Origin: Metridium senile | Lineage: Eukaryota; Cnidaria; Anthozoa; Actiniaria; Metridiidae | NCBI GenBank assembly: GCA_949775045.1 | Contig: OX459096.1 | Location: 33,971,160-34,035,159 of the forward strand | DNA length: 64,000 bases | Direction of reading: 5' to 3' | Shown: piece after piece, positions 15,180-26,515 of the stretch | How positions within the stretch are numbered: position 1 is the first letter of the stretch | How the letters are laid out: the number at the start of each line of letters is the position of its first letter | Notes under the pieces: generated by a model | What the model was told of the DNA's origin: nothing | Seen by the model: only the letters and a program-made list of their open reading frames with translations | The model's database searches: none | Made by a program: the position numbers and the translations under genes

Positions 15180-15535
15180 AAATCCTACATGGAAAATAAT
15201 TCATCCTGCGGGTCGTCAGGCACATCTAAGTCTAACACAGCCGTCTGGAGAACAAAGATTCTACCTTCGTGAAGGGGTGACCCTCATCGACAGGGAATGG
15301 GTATTGACCGCTAGCCACTGTATCCAAGACAACGATGAGAACAAATATGTTGTGATTATCGGTGGAATAAATCGAAGAAAGATCGAAAATTCAGAACAAG
15401 TTCAGTTTCAAATTTATACTAACGATATTGCGTTACTGCAGATGTCACACAACGCACGTGTCACGCCGTTAGTTAATACTGTATGTCTGCCGAAACAAAA
15501 AGTTGCCGAAGGAACAAAATGTTTCATCTCAGGTT
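15180..15535 (+). pseudogene. Trypsin-like serine protease exon, probably a relic
   Basis: The plus-strand frame reads TLIDREWVLTASHCI, then NDIALLQM and NTVCLPKQKVAEGTKCFISG, which are the His and Asp catalytic blocks of an S1 (chymotrypsin-fold) protease. It ends at a possible donor (GGTTAATAC). The usual HFCGG before TLI is replaced by FYLREG, so the first conserved Cys pair is broken, and the segment before NDIALL is shorter than normal. No exon carrying the GDSGGP serine block was seen up to the MITE at 15.9 kb. A decayed or duplicated exon is the simplest reading; a functional exon of a divergent protease is possible. Confidence 0.6.
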
Positions 15536-15928
15536 AATACACTCTCAATAGCGCCCGAAATGGTCGTGGGCTAGCCAGCTGACATGAGCAGAGAAAAACT
15601 GCTAAAGTTGATTTTGTTAACTAACAAAGTTCTTACTTACTAATGTGATTTGTTTAGGAATTGCGAGCATTTTGATATAGGATTTGCTGAGATTTATTGG
15701 AAAATCCCAACCTCGTTCCCAGGGCCCTCTTAAGTCAATTTGTTGAGTGAAGGAGAGTTTTTAAAAGCCTGAGTACAGCCGTCCCCAGAAAGAACTGGAG
15801 AGAGAGAGAAAGAAACAGCAAAAATAAACAGGGAGTAGGGATACAAAGAGGTAAAAATAGAGGAAGTAGGAAGAATCAAAATATTAAGGGAGGAGGGAGC
15901 TAAGGTAAGGTCGATTTAATTACCTTAT

Positions 15929-16387
15929 TAATAGGCCCTTTGCAGGACTTGGTCACGTGCCTAGATAACGCATAGGAACGGGATTTTGTAGTGCTAGGAT
16001 GCCTCGCGGAATAAAAAAAAATTACAACACGAAAAACAAAACACTTCATCTTTGGAGCTGAGATGTTTATTCTTTAGTTTGAAGTTCAATTCAATCTAAT
16101 ACTTAAAATTCTTCCTCTATAAACCTGTCGTTCGTCTTACCTCCTTGAAATGTTGTTTTGAAAACATGAAAAGTTAGCGTTTTTACGGTTTTCTTTTCCT
16201 CTTCTTTTGTGAACATCAGGCAAGATAGCAACTTTTCAAGGTTAGTAATTGGGGTAACTTTTATTTTTTCCCGTTTCAAGACTTCAGGTTGAAATTTCAT
16301 GAGGTAGTTTATTTTTCAATGTTTTTCTGTGACATAAAGAGAATGGAGATATGAAACACGTGACCATGTCCTGCAAAGGGCCTATTA
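15929..16387. mobile_element. 459-bp MITE with about 30-bp terminal inverted repeats
   Basis: The ends are inverted copies: TAATAGGCCCTTTGCAGGAC on the left and GTCCTGCAAAGGGCCTATTA on the right, continuing into a CACGTG-containing segment. No coding sequence is present. A fragment resembling the subterminal part (TGCAGGACCTGGTCACATG) occurs alone at 63352-63370. The flanks are AT-rich and do not fix the target duplication. Confidence 0.75.
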
Positions 16388-16689
16388 TTGAACTATAAGG
16401 TCTTATTGGCCTGATTGTAATCTTATTTGGGCCAATTTTATGCGAACAGCTTATCTCTGAAATACATACTATTAAATAGTTCAAATTAAAATTTGTACCA
16501 TTTGCACTCTAATAAATAGCCTCAATAGCTTATATCTATAAAGAACAAAGAAAATCAGGGGGAGTGAGAAATGGTCAAAACAATTAGGGAGGAGGGAGAA
16601 AAATGATAACAAATTTGGGACCGGAGGAAGGATATTTTAATCCCTGTACATGTTCCTCTCCCCTCTATTATAGTTCTTCTCTTCACTTT

Positions 16690-18086
16690 TACTGAGATAT
16701 TGTGTTTATACGGTCACCTGAAAGCTTTTGTCCGCGAGGGGTTTTTCGAAATTCTAGCTAGATCTACTGACCCTAGGCTAAGTTCTATCATTATGCCAAA
16801 ACTTGACTCTCTTCAATTTGGTGGCATCAAGAACTCTTCTACCTCGCACTGTTTGTTTCACCTCTTGCATCAATGGCTAGCGGCGACTGACAAACCAAAA
16901 ACTATAGTTAGATCCTGCCTGATTGATTTTTCCAAGGCCTTTGATAGGATAGATCACAATATCTTGCTACAAAAGCTCAGTTGCCTTGATGTCCCACCCA
17001 TTCTCCTCAACTGGTGCGCAAACTTCCTAACGAACCGCCAACAACGCGTTTTAGTTGAACAGTCAAAGTCTAGTTGGCTGAACCTTAACGCAGGAGTGCC
17101 CCAGGGTACCAAGTTGGGGCCGTTATTCTTCTTGGTAATGATAAATGACTCGGCCTGCTCGTTGCCCATGTACAAGTACATAGATGATTGTACATTGTTT
17201 GAGGTTTTTTCTCCCTCGACCACTCCATCCACTTTACAGACAGAGTTGAACACCATACACGAATGGACTCAGGAGAACAATATGCGCTTAAATGTAAAAA
17301 AGACCAAAGAATTATGCATATCATTTCTAAAGGACCAACCACTCCTACAGCCTCTAGAAGTAGAAGGACGCCCATTAGATGCAGTTCACGTGACTAAGTT
17401 GTTAGGTGTTTTCTTCTCAGCTGATCTTAAGTGGAACGTACACATTGATTACATCTGTGGTAAAGCCAGCAAGCGTCTGTACGCCTTGAGAACACTGAAA
17501 CGAAGCAAGGTCATTTCTGATGACCTGAGTTCTGTGTACCGTGGTTTTATTCGTCCCATACTTGAATATGCATCGCCTGTCTGGCATCCTTCGCTAACAT
17601 CCACCCTGAATGACCGTTTAGAGCAAGTACAGCGAAGAGCGACAAAAATCATCTTGCCATACCTTTCTTACAGTGAGAGACTCCACAGCCTTGGTCTCCC
17701 AACGCTCTCTGAACGGCGCGAATCACTTTGCCGTGGTTTCTATAAATCAATGTTGACAAAAGGAGATAAAATGAACAATCTTCTGCCAAAGAAAGTCCAA
17801 CGGAATTACTCAACAAGATTTCCAAGAACATTCCCCATTATTAATTGCAAAAAAAAAACGCTTTCAAACTAGTTTTATCCCCTATGCAATAAGAAAGTGG
17901 GATGCTGATCCATAAGCGGAATGTTGTACATATGCATATTTGACTTTTTTATATTTTTATATTGACTTTCTTATATATGTATATTAATATTATCTCTTAG
18001 TTTTCTTTTTATACCATTGTAAACTTGAGTTTTTCAATTTGTAAATTGCCATTCAAGTATCTTAATAAACTTATTATTATTATTTT
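16690..18086 (+). mobile_element. CR1/L2-like non-LTR retrotransposon, 5'-truncated, frameshifted
   Basis: The reading frame 16700-17872 encodes most of a reverse transcriptase: FSKAFDRIDHN (motif A), GVPQGTKLGPLFF (motif B), YIDDC (catalytic box, YIDD in place of YADD/YVDD), then the thumb and C-terminal region (LLGVFFSADLKWNVHI, YASPVWHP, QRRATKII). The endonuclease domain is missing, as expected for 5' truncation. A run of A at about 17849 shifts the frame; the other frame continues RFQTSFIPYAIRKWDADP and stops at 17915. The 3' end has an AATAAA and a (TTA)n tail. It is a dead copy. Confidence 0.9.
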
Positions 18087-18232
18087 AATGGAGTTAGTTT
18101 GAGTTTAAGACATTTTTATATGTTTCCTAGAAGAATGTTACTAACCTAATGATGCCTAATAGTACACCATACTCACTGTACTTTCGCATAGCGTTATCTC
18201 GCTGATATAATGCACCTTTTAATTTTAAGCCA

Positions 18233-18263
<31 letters not shown>

Positions 18264-18872
18264 TCTGGCAAGGGTTGGGGATTTGGCGTTTTTTTGAAAA
18301 AAATGTCAAAAGCCACTCACTTGGGTACACATTTCTAGTCAAATCAAGTCAAAATTTCACTAAAGTTTTTGTTGGGTAACCGATGCCTCAACACCATATG
18401 TGGCACCATTTTAAGCAGCCGTCACATGCACAGGCTACCAAACAAAAGCTATCCAACAACCGCCATCTTGCATTCGTGGACCTTGCCACAGAAAGCCCAA
18501 GAGTTATAATTAGTTAATACCACATACAGCCCAAAACTTACCAGTGTCAAAAATTGACACTGAGCAATTTTAAACGAGGTCTGTCAAATCTCTCCTTTGA
18601 TAATTAGGCAGCCTTTGTTTACCAAGGTACGGTGCAAAAGGCATTGTTAGAAGTCAATCAAAATTTCACAATTCGCTTTTATCACGGGCCGCCATATTGG
18701 TTGAAACAATTGGTTTTGAATCCCTGCGTTTCAGAACGTTCCAAACAAAGGTTTTCGCTCTCATGGGAATAAACTTGGCGGTTGTGTGATAAAGGCCCAT
18801 ACCAACTAATTACGGTGTCACGGCGTACTCATCACGGATGTCACGTAATGGTACGAAATGCGCTATTTAACA
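18087..18872. other. Intergenic repeat-type sequence with 29-base G tract
   Basis: No gene recognised. A run of 29 G lies at 18235-18263. The rest contains short motifs of the type common in invertebrate MITEs (CCGCCATATTGG, CGCCATCTTG) but no clear element boundaries. Confidence 0.5.
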
Positions 18873-19050
18873 AATAATTAAGGTTCAGCCGTGGTTTATA
18901 CTCTGATAACCGCACGCTTGGCAATTTGAACACACGAGAAAATGTCAAGAATCACGAGCTGAAAGCGAGTGCTTCTGGACATTTTTAAGTGTGTTCAAAT
19001 GCCAAGCGTGCGGTTATCAGAGTATAAACCAAGGCTGAACCTTAATTATT
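18873..19050. mobile_element. 178-bp palindromic MITE
   Basis: Near-perfect inverted repeat: the left arm starts AATAATTAAGGTTCAGCC and the right arm ends GGCTGAACCTTAATTATT, with about 60-base arms around a short loop. A shorter related piece (CGTGGTTTATACTCTCATAA) follows at about 19131. No coding potential. Confidence 0.82.
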
Positions 19051-20887
19051 TATTTTATTATATAAATTTCGATTAAAAATTGTTCAAAAAACGTTCAAAA
19101 AAGTCTGTTTGATTTCGAAAACTTACGACCGTGGTTTATACTCTCATAAACCACGCTTGTTTGGCCAATCAGAGCGCGCGTTAGAATCAATCTATATAAT
19201 AAAATACAATAACAAATTGTTATTTTGACTCATTTCTCTATTTTTGCCACTAAAATCAATAGTATGGCATAAGTGAGTACAGTCAACTGACTGGGTTTTT
19301 TTTCTGAAATAATTTTTAATAAATTTTAAATAATTAGTATAGGTAATCATATGGTTTCGAGTTCAATTTGGGATTAATTCGCACGAGTGTGTTTTTCAAA
19401 GAGTACAAATTGCACGAGACCGTAGGTCAAGTGCAATTTGGCTCTTTGAAAAACACACGAGTGCGAATTATCCCAAATTGAACGAGAAACCATATGATTA
19501 CTTATTAATAATATACATGAAAAAAATTCAAGCTCTTTTTCAATTTTTTTGGTCAGTTTTCGGCTAGTAGCGCGCGCCAAAAATGACGTGTTGATGTCGT
19601 AAGCAAGCGCGCGCTCGAGCTCAAGCAGAAAATTCAAAACTTTCCACTCAAAACTTGGTCAGTTTTTTGTATTTTTCTTACGAGCGAGTCCGCGTGAAAA
19701 CCATGCAGACCAGTCTACACCGTACATCACCGATTTTCTTCAGACTTAGCTCAATTGTACATCTTAGTTAACTTATTACTTTGGTGAATTTTTTTGGCTT
19801 TAAATTAAAAAGGCTTAAAGTTACAACCATTTGAGTATTTTACCCTAAAAACGGTCAAAATTTGCATAAAATATACCTAAAGTTTTACGGCCTCGTATTT
19901 CCTTTGCAGATTGTTTCCTGCACCAATATTCTGCCCACGTTTAGCACATTATCTTATTAGTACTTTAAGTTGAATAAAAAGTCGTGAAACAAATATTGGG
20001 TTGTTTTATAAAGGGTTGAGTTATTGCTATTTTTCAGCTTTGACGAAAAGTGTAAAAATATACTCTAGAAAAGAGCTATTTGCACCTATCCGGCAGTTAT
20101 TCATATAACTTTGAAACCTTTATCAGATAGCATGATGATAGAGACAATGTTTTATGGAAAAAAAAGTCTGTAAAGTATTTATTTTTCAAGCGAAAAATAA
20201 CTAAGAAAATGATGAAATTTACATTGTTTGAAGTTGTCACGTGACAAAACTAAATATACAACAAATCTACAACACGCTAAATATGATCCCAATATAATGA
20301 TAAGAATCATAAGAATCAATTATATGAATTAAAATAATGATTCATCATTATATATAAGATAATCTTACAACAAATAACTAAGTTTTAGGCTTGTAAGCCG
20401 AATACAGTAATGTTTTGTCATGTCTACCTTCGGCTTTCCTATGTCTGGTAAAAACGATATTTCATAATATTTTTTTCACAATATTATCATTTTTTTAAAT
20501 AAAATAATTTTTACAGTATTAGAATTATGCATTTATTAACCTCACACACAACATGTTAAAGAAATTATTGAACTCATGCGGTTGCTAAAAACAGAAACAG
20601 ACAAAGTAACAGTGTACTATATAAAACTATGTAACCTTTTTGATTTACTATTTTCCTGATTATGATCACTCTCCAGGGATATGAATACGTTTTCATAAAA
20701 ATATATTGTTAAAGTTCTAGCAAGACACATTTTAATAAAAGACATATATTTTACTTCAAGTGTTTTCTTTGTTGTTTTGCATAAATTTGAAATTGACATT
20801 CGACTAATTGGCATGTTTGGTAGACACCGACATTAATTCTCATTTTACGTGCATTAGTTGAGGTTAATTTTGACATACAGTAATTAT

Positions 20888-21298
20888 TTTATGGCGGTTT
20901 TCTCTTTTCACAATCTTTCTGTGGAAAATTATGGAAGTTCTCGAAGAAACAATGACACCTGTTTTGTTTTGCTACCTTTAAAATCTTGTACAAGGATTAT
21001 CTGCACCCATCTACTTGGCTGTTTAAAAACTTCTTCCAAAGATGTGAAGTACGAGTGGGAACTTTGTCTTTTAAGAGCTGGTGTTTTTCAAACTGAAAAT
21101 ACAGATGATATGACAATATGTCCGCTGCATAGAGACCACTTTGGTTTAGGCTGGCGTCCCAGTCGAGTCTGTAAGCATCCCCCACACGATTCTAAACAAA
21201 AGCCTGTCAGAGGTGGACATGCAAAGCGTATTTCTCAAGAGATGTTCGAAACATGGGGAATGTTATGCAAAATTGGTCAAGGTATTGTTACATCTAAG
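20888..21298 (+). CDS. Cys/His-rich exon inside transposon-like unit, unknown function
   Basis: An open stretch of about 140 codons with a motif of the form ICPLHRDHFGLGWRPSRVC followed by KHPPH, and a C-terminal GMLCKIGQGI block. The Cys/His spacing (CPxHR ... WRPSxxCxHPxH) looks metal-binding, and I recall similar modules in uncharacterised cnidarian and sponge proteins, but cannot name the family. The frame ends exactly at a consensus donor (TCTAA followed by GTAAGG), so this is probably one exon of a longer product. Its place inside inverted subterminal blocks suggests a transposon protein; a host exon is the alternative. The true start is uncertain. Confidence 0.5.
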
Positions 21299-21533
21299 TA
21301 AGGGTTGCATTTTCGATCCCATCTGAGTTTCGGTGAAATTAAAAATACTAAATAGTTTATTATATCGTTTAAAGGAATTTTCATTGAATACTATATATAT
21401 TGACAACTAGTATTGAAGAGTTTTGAATTGAGCCGTTTCTTTTTTACGTTGAGATATCTAGAGAGTGAATAAGATGAATCTGGATTACCATCGATTTTTA
21501 AGTATTAAAATACTTGCCATTCCCGCCAAACGA

Positions 21534-21802
21534 CTGTGAAGCGATTCTCTTCCGTCAATCAAACATAATTGGTCTAGTCTAGTGATAATTACTATAAACA
21601 ACTGACAATGTGAACAAAAAAACAGCTAGGTAAAAAATATTATTTCAAATAGAATAGCTGGTCCAAAAAATATACATTTATTTAGTTTTAACGTTCTGAT
21701 ACCCATAGAATACATCGTTAGGCTAAAATTTGTTTTCACTGACATTAGTATGCAAATATTTTAATAGACAATTTGTTTGACGGAAGAGAATCGCTAACTC
21801 AC
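21534..21802. repeat. Inverted repeat pair within the 19.3-23.1 kb unit
   Basis: GAAGCGATTCTCTTCCGTCA at about 21539 and TGACGGAAGAGAATCGCT at about 21778 are inverted copies about 240 bases apart, AT-rich in between. This is probably a small MITE nested in the larger unit. Confidence 0.6.
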
Positions 21803-23436
21803 TTTACGATCTCTGTTGGGCCGGCATTATTTTATTTTATTGTTATTATCACTATTATTTCATTCCATTTTTTATGTCATAATAACATGCTTTTCTGAAA
21901 GTTAACTCTAAAATGGTTAACGACCGGGAACCAGTTCATGACAGTTGATTGTTTAGTACTGATAATCACACTTGGCTACGCTGTCGTTGTTATTTGGATA
22001 ATTTCCACGTTTTCGACTTTTATTTTACGAATCTGCAGTCTTAAAGATGTAAGTTTCGAATATTTATACATATTAAAATCAACTCAAGGCTCTTTGTTGT
22101 AATTTGAACCATTTGATCAGCTTAGCATTATCGTTGATGCAAACTCGGCATGTTTTTGTGTGTATTTCTTTCGGAAAATAAAATAAAAACACCGTATAGT
22201 TAAAATATTTTAACATTGTACATTTATGACTTCTTAAATCGCCCTACTACATTAGCTGTTGTTTTTAGGTAAGTATTTTAAAAGTTATCGGCTTTTTTAG
22301 TCGCAAATGGTCATTAGTCTTATAATTGGATACGTGTAAAAACGCCAAATTCGTGATACTGTATCTCTTCACCCTTAAAACTTTACAGAAATTTTTTTCT
22401 TTGTATTTGTTAACCATTATCAGTTGTACATAAAAGTCAAACTTTGTGGTTTTAAAAAGTTGCCGGATCTTGTATATCGAATTGTTAAGAATGCATACTC
22501 AAAATATAGATTTCATAGCCTGATATGTAAATAAGCAAACATTTTCTTTAAATAAATCTTTTGATACTTTGATACTGTCGTTGTATTTATTATATGTTGT
22601 AGTAGGTCTGTACGAATTCCAGGTAAGAAAAAAGCTATATTTTTAGAGAAATTGATTTGTAAAGTTGGTGTAAATTTCAAGCAATTTTTATCGTTTGTCT
22701 GACTACATTCCCTTAAACCTCGATATCTGCTAGAGAATTTAATATTTTTGTTTTATATTGCACACAGTTAATATTTACACTAAAATACATATCTCGGCCA
22801 AAAATGAAAGAAATCGGTGATACCCGTTGTAGACACATTTTTCGATTTTGCATGGTTTTCACACGGACTCGCTCTTACAAATTTTCGACGATTTTTGAAA
22901 GAATTGCCACTTAAAGTGTTTTTTAAATTACTGTCAAGCATTAGTGACTAAAATGATTTAGGAATAAAGCCTATCATAATCGATTTATTTTTTTGTAATT
23001 TGCACTGTACGGAATGTAATTTGCATTGTGTTACACTTTTCTGCACTGTGTTACACTTGAACTGCACTGCTCTCAGCCAATCAAATTCGAGTAATTTTTT
23101 CATGTATATTATTAATAAGTTAATAAAAACTTTAAACAGCAACAGATCTAATCGTCATGAAAAGTGAATGTGTACATAATGTGTTCCTGAATCAACTCAA
23201 TAGAAAATTAATAAATCGTTTACAGATCTCACTACATTCTTTGCTATATAATTATTGTAGCTGAACTTCTTTAGGCACAGAACGTAGAAAGTCAGCGATA
23301 CATTTTGAAAAATAATAATTAGAACATTACAACTAAAACACTGAAGACTGTGGTATACCGATTATTATTTCAAAAATTTAACATTTCCCCATTTTTTGTA
23401 AAATCAGGATTGTGAAATCATCTTTCAATAAATAAT

Positions 23437-25016
23437 CGCAGTGTCTATATGTACGGCAGCCCGTCGCGGTCTTAAAAAAACTAAATGACAGACAGTCCAA
23501 AATTTTGTACAAAATTCGAGAGAATGGCTGAAGTTTATCAAATCAAACTAGTTTTATTTCATATAGAAATATCAAGCGCTTATTTCGAGCTAAGCGGAAT
23601 TGGATAAGGACGTAGTGCCTTCCCTCTACATACTATATAGCCGGCTTGACACTTAGAAATTTTCGCCTTGACCTCAATGTACTCAACGACGTGACTGAGT
23701 GTTGGGCGGTCGTAAGTTTTCTCAAAATCGAAAGGAAACTCTTTCAAACGGTAAATTGAACTAGTCTTAGTTCAAATAGAAAAGAAAGAGCTAAAAGAAC
23801 TCTATTTATTGGTCATGTACAATTCAACTAACAACGATGTGTTACGTTACTGCCCGTCACGGTCTGGCATGGACTAAATGACAGGCAGTCCAAACTTTTC
23901 AGTCATAAAAGCTAAAAAAAATGCTTTCAAATGTCTTCAAATCAAAGTAGTTTTATTTCACAATATCAAGCGCTTATTGTGAACTAAAAGAACTCTATTT
24001 ATTGATCATGTACAATTCAACTAACAACGATGTGTTACGTTACTGCCCGTCACGGTCTGGCATTGACTAAATGACAGGCAGTCCAAACTTTTCGATTCAA
24101 TCATAAAAGCTAAAAAAATGCTTTCAAATGTCTTCAAATCAAAGTAGTTTTATTTCACAATATCAAGCGCTTATTGTGAACTAAAAGAACTCTATTTATT
24201 GATCATGTACAATTCAACTATCAACGATGTGTTACGTAACTGCCCGTCACGGTCTGGCATTGACTAAATGACAGGCAGTCCAAACTTTTCGATTCAATCA
24301 TAAAAGCTAAAAAAATGCTTTCAAATGTCTTCAAATCAAAGTAGTTTCATTTCACAATATCAAGCGCTTATTGTGAACTAAAAGAACTCTATTTATTGAT
24401 CATAATATTATAGATATTGATTATATATTATAGATAATATTATTGATCCAATAAATAGAGTTCTTTTAGCTCTCAATAAGGACTTGATATTGTGAAATAA
24501 AACTACTTTGATTTGAAGACATTTGAAAGCATTTTTTTTAGCTTTTATGACTGAAAAGTTTGGACTGCCTGTCATTTAGTCCATGCCAGACCGTGACGGG
24601 CAGTAACGTAACACATCGTTGATAGTTGAATTGTACATGACCAATAAATAGAGTTCTTTTAGCTCTTTCTTTTCTATTTGAACTAAGACTAGTTCAATTT
24701 ACCGTTTGAAAGAGTTTCCTTTCGATTTTGAGAAAACTTACGACCGCCCAACACTCAGTCACGTCGTTGAGTACATTGAGGTCAAGGCGAAAATTTCTAA
24801 GTGTCAAGCCGGCTATATAGTATGTAGAGGGAAGGCACTACGTCCTTATCCAATTCCGCTTAGCTCGAAATAAGCGCTTGATATTTCTATATGAAATAAA
24901 ACTAGTTTGATTTGATAAACTTCAGCCATTCTCTCGAATTTTGTACAAAATTTTGGACTGTCTGTCATTTAGTTTTTTTAAGACCGCGACGGGCTGCCGT
25001 ACATATAGACACTGCG
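23437..25016. mobile_element. 1.58-kb foldback element with 9-bp target duplication
   Basis: The left end CGCAGTGTCTATATGTACGG is exactly inverted at the right end, and the arms pair for about 570 bases (23437 to about 24007 with 25016 to about 24446). The left side carries extra tandem units of about 195 bp (landmark AAAAGAACTC at 23793, 23986, 24183, 24380). The element is bracketed by ATAAATAAT at 23428-23436 and 25017-25025. Very long TIRs with a 9-bp duplication are typical of Mutator-like (MULE) non-autonomous or foldback elements. No transposase is encoded. Confidence 0.85.
23793..24400. repeat. Three tandem units of about 195 bp inside the foldback
   Basis: Each unit contains GATCATGTACAATTCAACTA, CTGCCCGTCACGGTCTGGCA and CAATATCAAGCGCTTATTGT. 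Copies two and three are almost identical, indicating recent amplification of only one arm, which makes the two arms unequal in length. Confidence 0.85.
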
Positions 25017-25025
25017 ATAAATAAT

Positions 25026-25600
25026 GGGCTCAACAATTCTGCAATAAAAGTTTTGGATGCAATGTTTAGCTTTTAGATAAACTAGACGCTCAAAGACCGC
25101 TGACATCGAGCTTCCTTAGTTCAGGCCGATTCGGCGAGCAAGAGTGGTCTACATTTATTACGTTCATGCGACACTGTATAGTCTGTATACTTGAGGCCCT
25201 GTACTGCCGCGGAAGCGAATTTGGAGAAGGAGGACAGTGGATAAGGAATGAGTGTAAAAAAATGGCTCAGCAATATATAAACAAATCAATCACATAGCAT
25301 TTTATTGAAACAGTAATAATATTGAGGGGAAATGTCGTTATGTAACTTAAATATTTTGTTTTGATTGTTTTCCTTTCTTTAAATTAAGTCTTTAAAATTT
25401 CTGACGCGTTTATTTCTTATTTTCATCTCTATATTTGGTAGTGCTACCGGAAGCTAATTAATTTGGCGACCAAGGCGCAAAAAAGAAAGCTTTGCATTTT
25501 AAGACATCGACATAACATAACATTTTAGCAGTTTCATCGGCACGGGACTCTATTTCATGCGAATTTCCATCAGAAATAATTGAAGCGATTGGAACGGTGC
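25026..25600. other. No gene recognised
   Basis: AT-rich sequence between the foldback and the CR1-like fragment. No domain-bearing frame, no clear repeat boundary. Confidence 0.4.
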
Positions 25601-26500
25601 CTCTTCTAGTTATCTATTACACATATACCTTAATTTGGATAACCAGAGTCACAGTGTCCAGAAATATCGTAAGTCCATGTCGGTTGACTTTTTGCATTAC
25701 AATGCTTACGAGTGCCAGCCTCTTGTTATCGATGGCACCTATGTTGAAAGTGTTAAGTCGTTCAAATTCCTCGGTGTACATATTTCTGACGACTTAACGT
25801 GGGCTGTCCATTGTGATCATGTAATGAAGAAAGCCAACCGTAGGCTATACGCCTTACGCAAACTCATACGTTGTGGTGTCCCGTCACCAGATATTGTCCA
25901 AGTTTATTGTTCGCTTATAAGATCATTATTAGAATACGCATCAGCTGTTTTTTCAAACCTGCCTCAATATTTGATAGATGCTATTGAGAGAATTCAGAAA
26001 CGTGCATTACGCATTATATTTCCTGATATATCTTACAATCAGGCTCTAGTTAAGTCCGGTCTCACGACCCTTATAGAAAGGAGATTTGAAATTTGTAACA
26101 AGTTCATTAAGAGTATTAAGATTAATAATCCTGTTCATAAACTAGTGCGCAACAGAATCGTTATGCCCTGTAACCGCTATTCCAGACGATCAATTAAGCC
26201 TTCATCACACCTTAAGGCTACTGCCACTAACCGGTTTGGGGATTTTGTCACCCATAAATACGCGCGAGCATTAGATGAATTATAATAGGGCGGGGGGATA
26301 AATAAATATGCGCAAGCGTTTGACAATTTATAATGTAGTGGGAGGGCGGGGGATTTATTTATTTATTTATATATTAATCATTCTAGTCGTAGTTGTTAAA
26401 TAGTGTATTGTAAATTAATTATCTGACCCTACCTGTAATTCAGCCATTAGCTGCAAGAGGTTTGATTAAACAAATTATCTATCTATCTATCTATCGGTCT
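25600..26500 (+). mobile_element. CR1/L2-like retrotransposon 3' fragment
   Basis: The frame ending at 26285 encodes the C-terminal third of a reverse transcriptase ORF: FKFLGVHISDDLTWAVHCDH, ANRRLYALRKL, LIRSLLEYASAVF, IERIQKRALRIIFPDISY and a Cys-containing tail. It lacks the catalytic motifs, so it is heavily 5'-truncated. The 3' end terminates in a (TATC)n microsatellite at about 26476-26496, as is common for CR1/L2-type insertions. It is a different lineage from the copy at 16.7-18.1 kb, as the shared blocks differ at many positions. Confidence 0.88.
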
Positions 26501-26515
26501 TTGTTTATCCACTGA

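Larger units (their letters stand above)
19341..23123. mobile_element. Composite 3.8-kb transposon-like unit with inverted subterminal blocks
   Basis: Two pairs of inverted blocks face each other: 19498-19530 (TTACTTATTAATAATATACATG) with about 23090-23123, and 19678-19743 (GAGCGAGTCCGCGTGAAAACCATGCA) with about 22810-22876. The left end also holds a nearly perfect palindrome at 19341-19502. The interior carries a Cys/His-rich exon at 20858-21301 and another inverted pair at about 21530-21800. This fits a degraded DNA transposon with internal coding sequence. The exact termini and target duplication were not resolved. Confidence 0.5.

Noticed and set aside
18127..18342. Minus-strand frame with a poly-Pro run
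   Set aside because: The Pro run is the 29-G homopolymer read in reverse; the rest has no similarity to anything I know.
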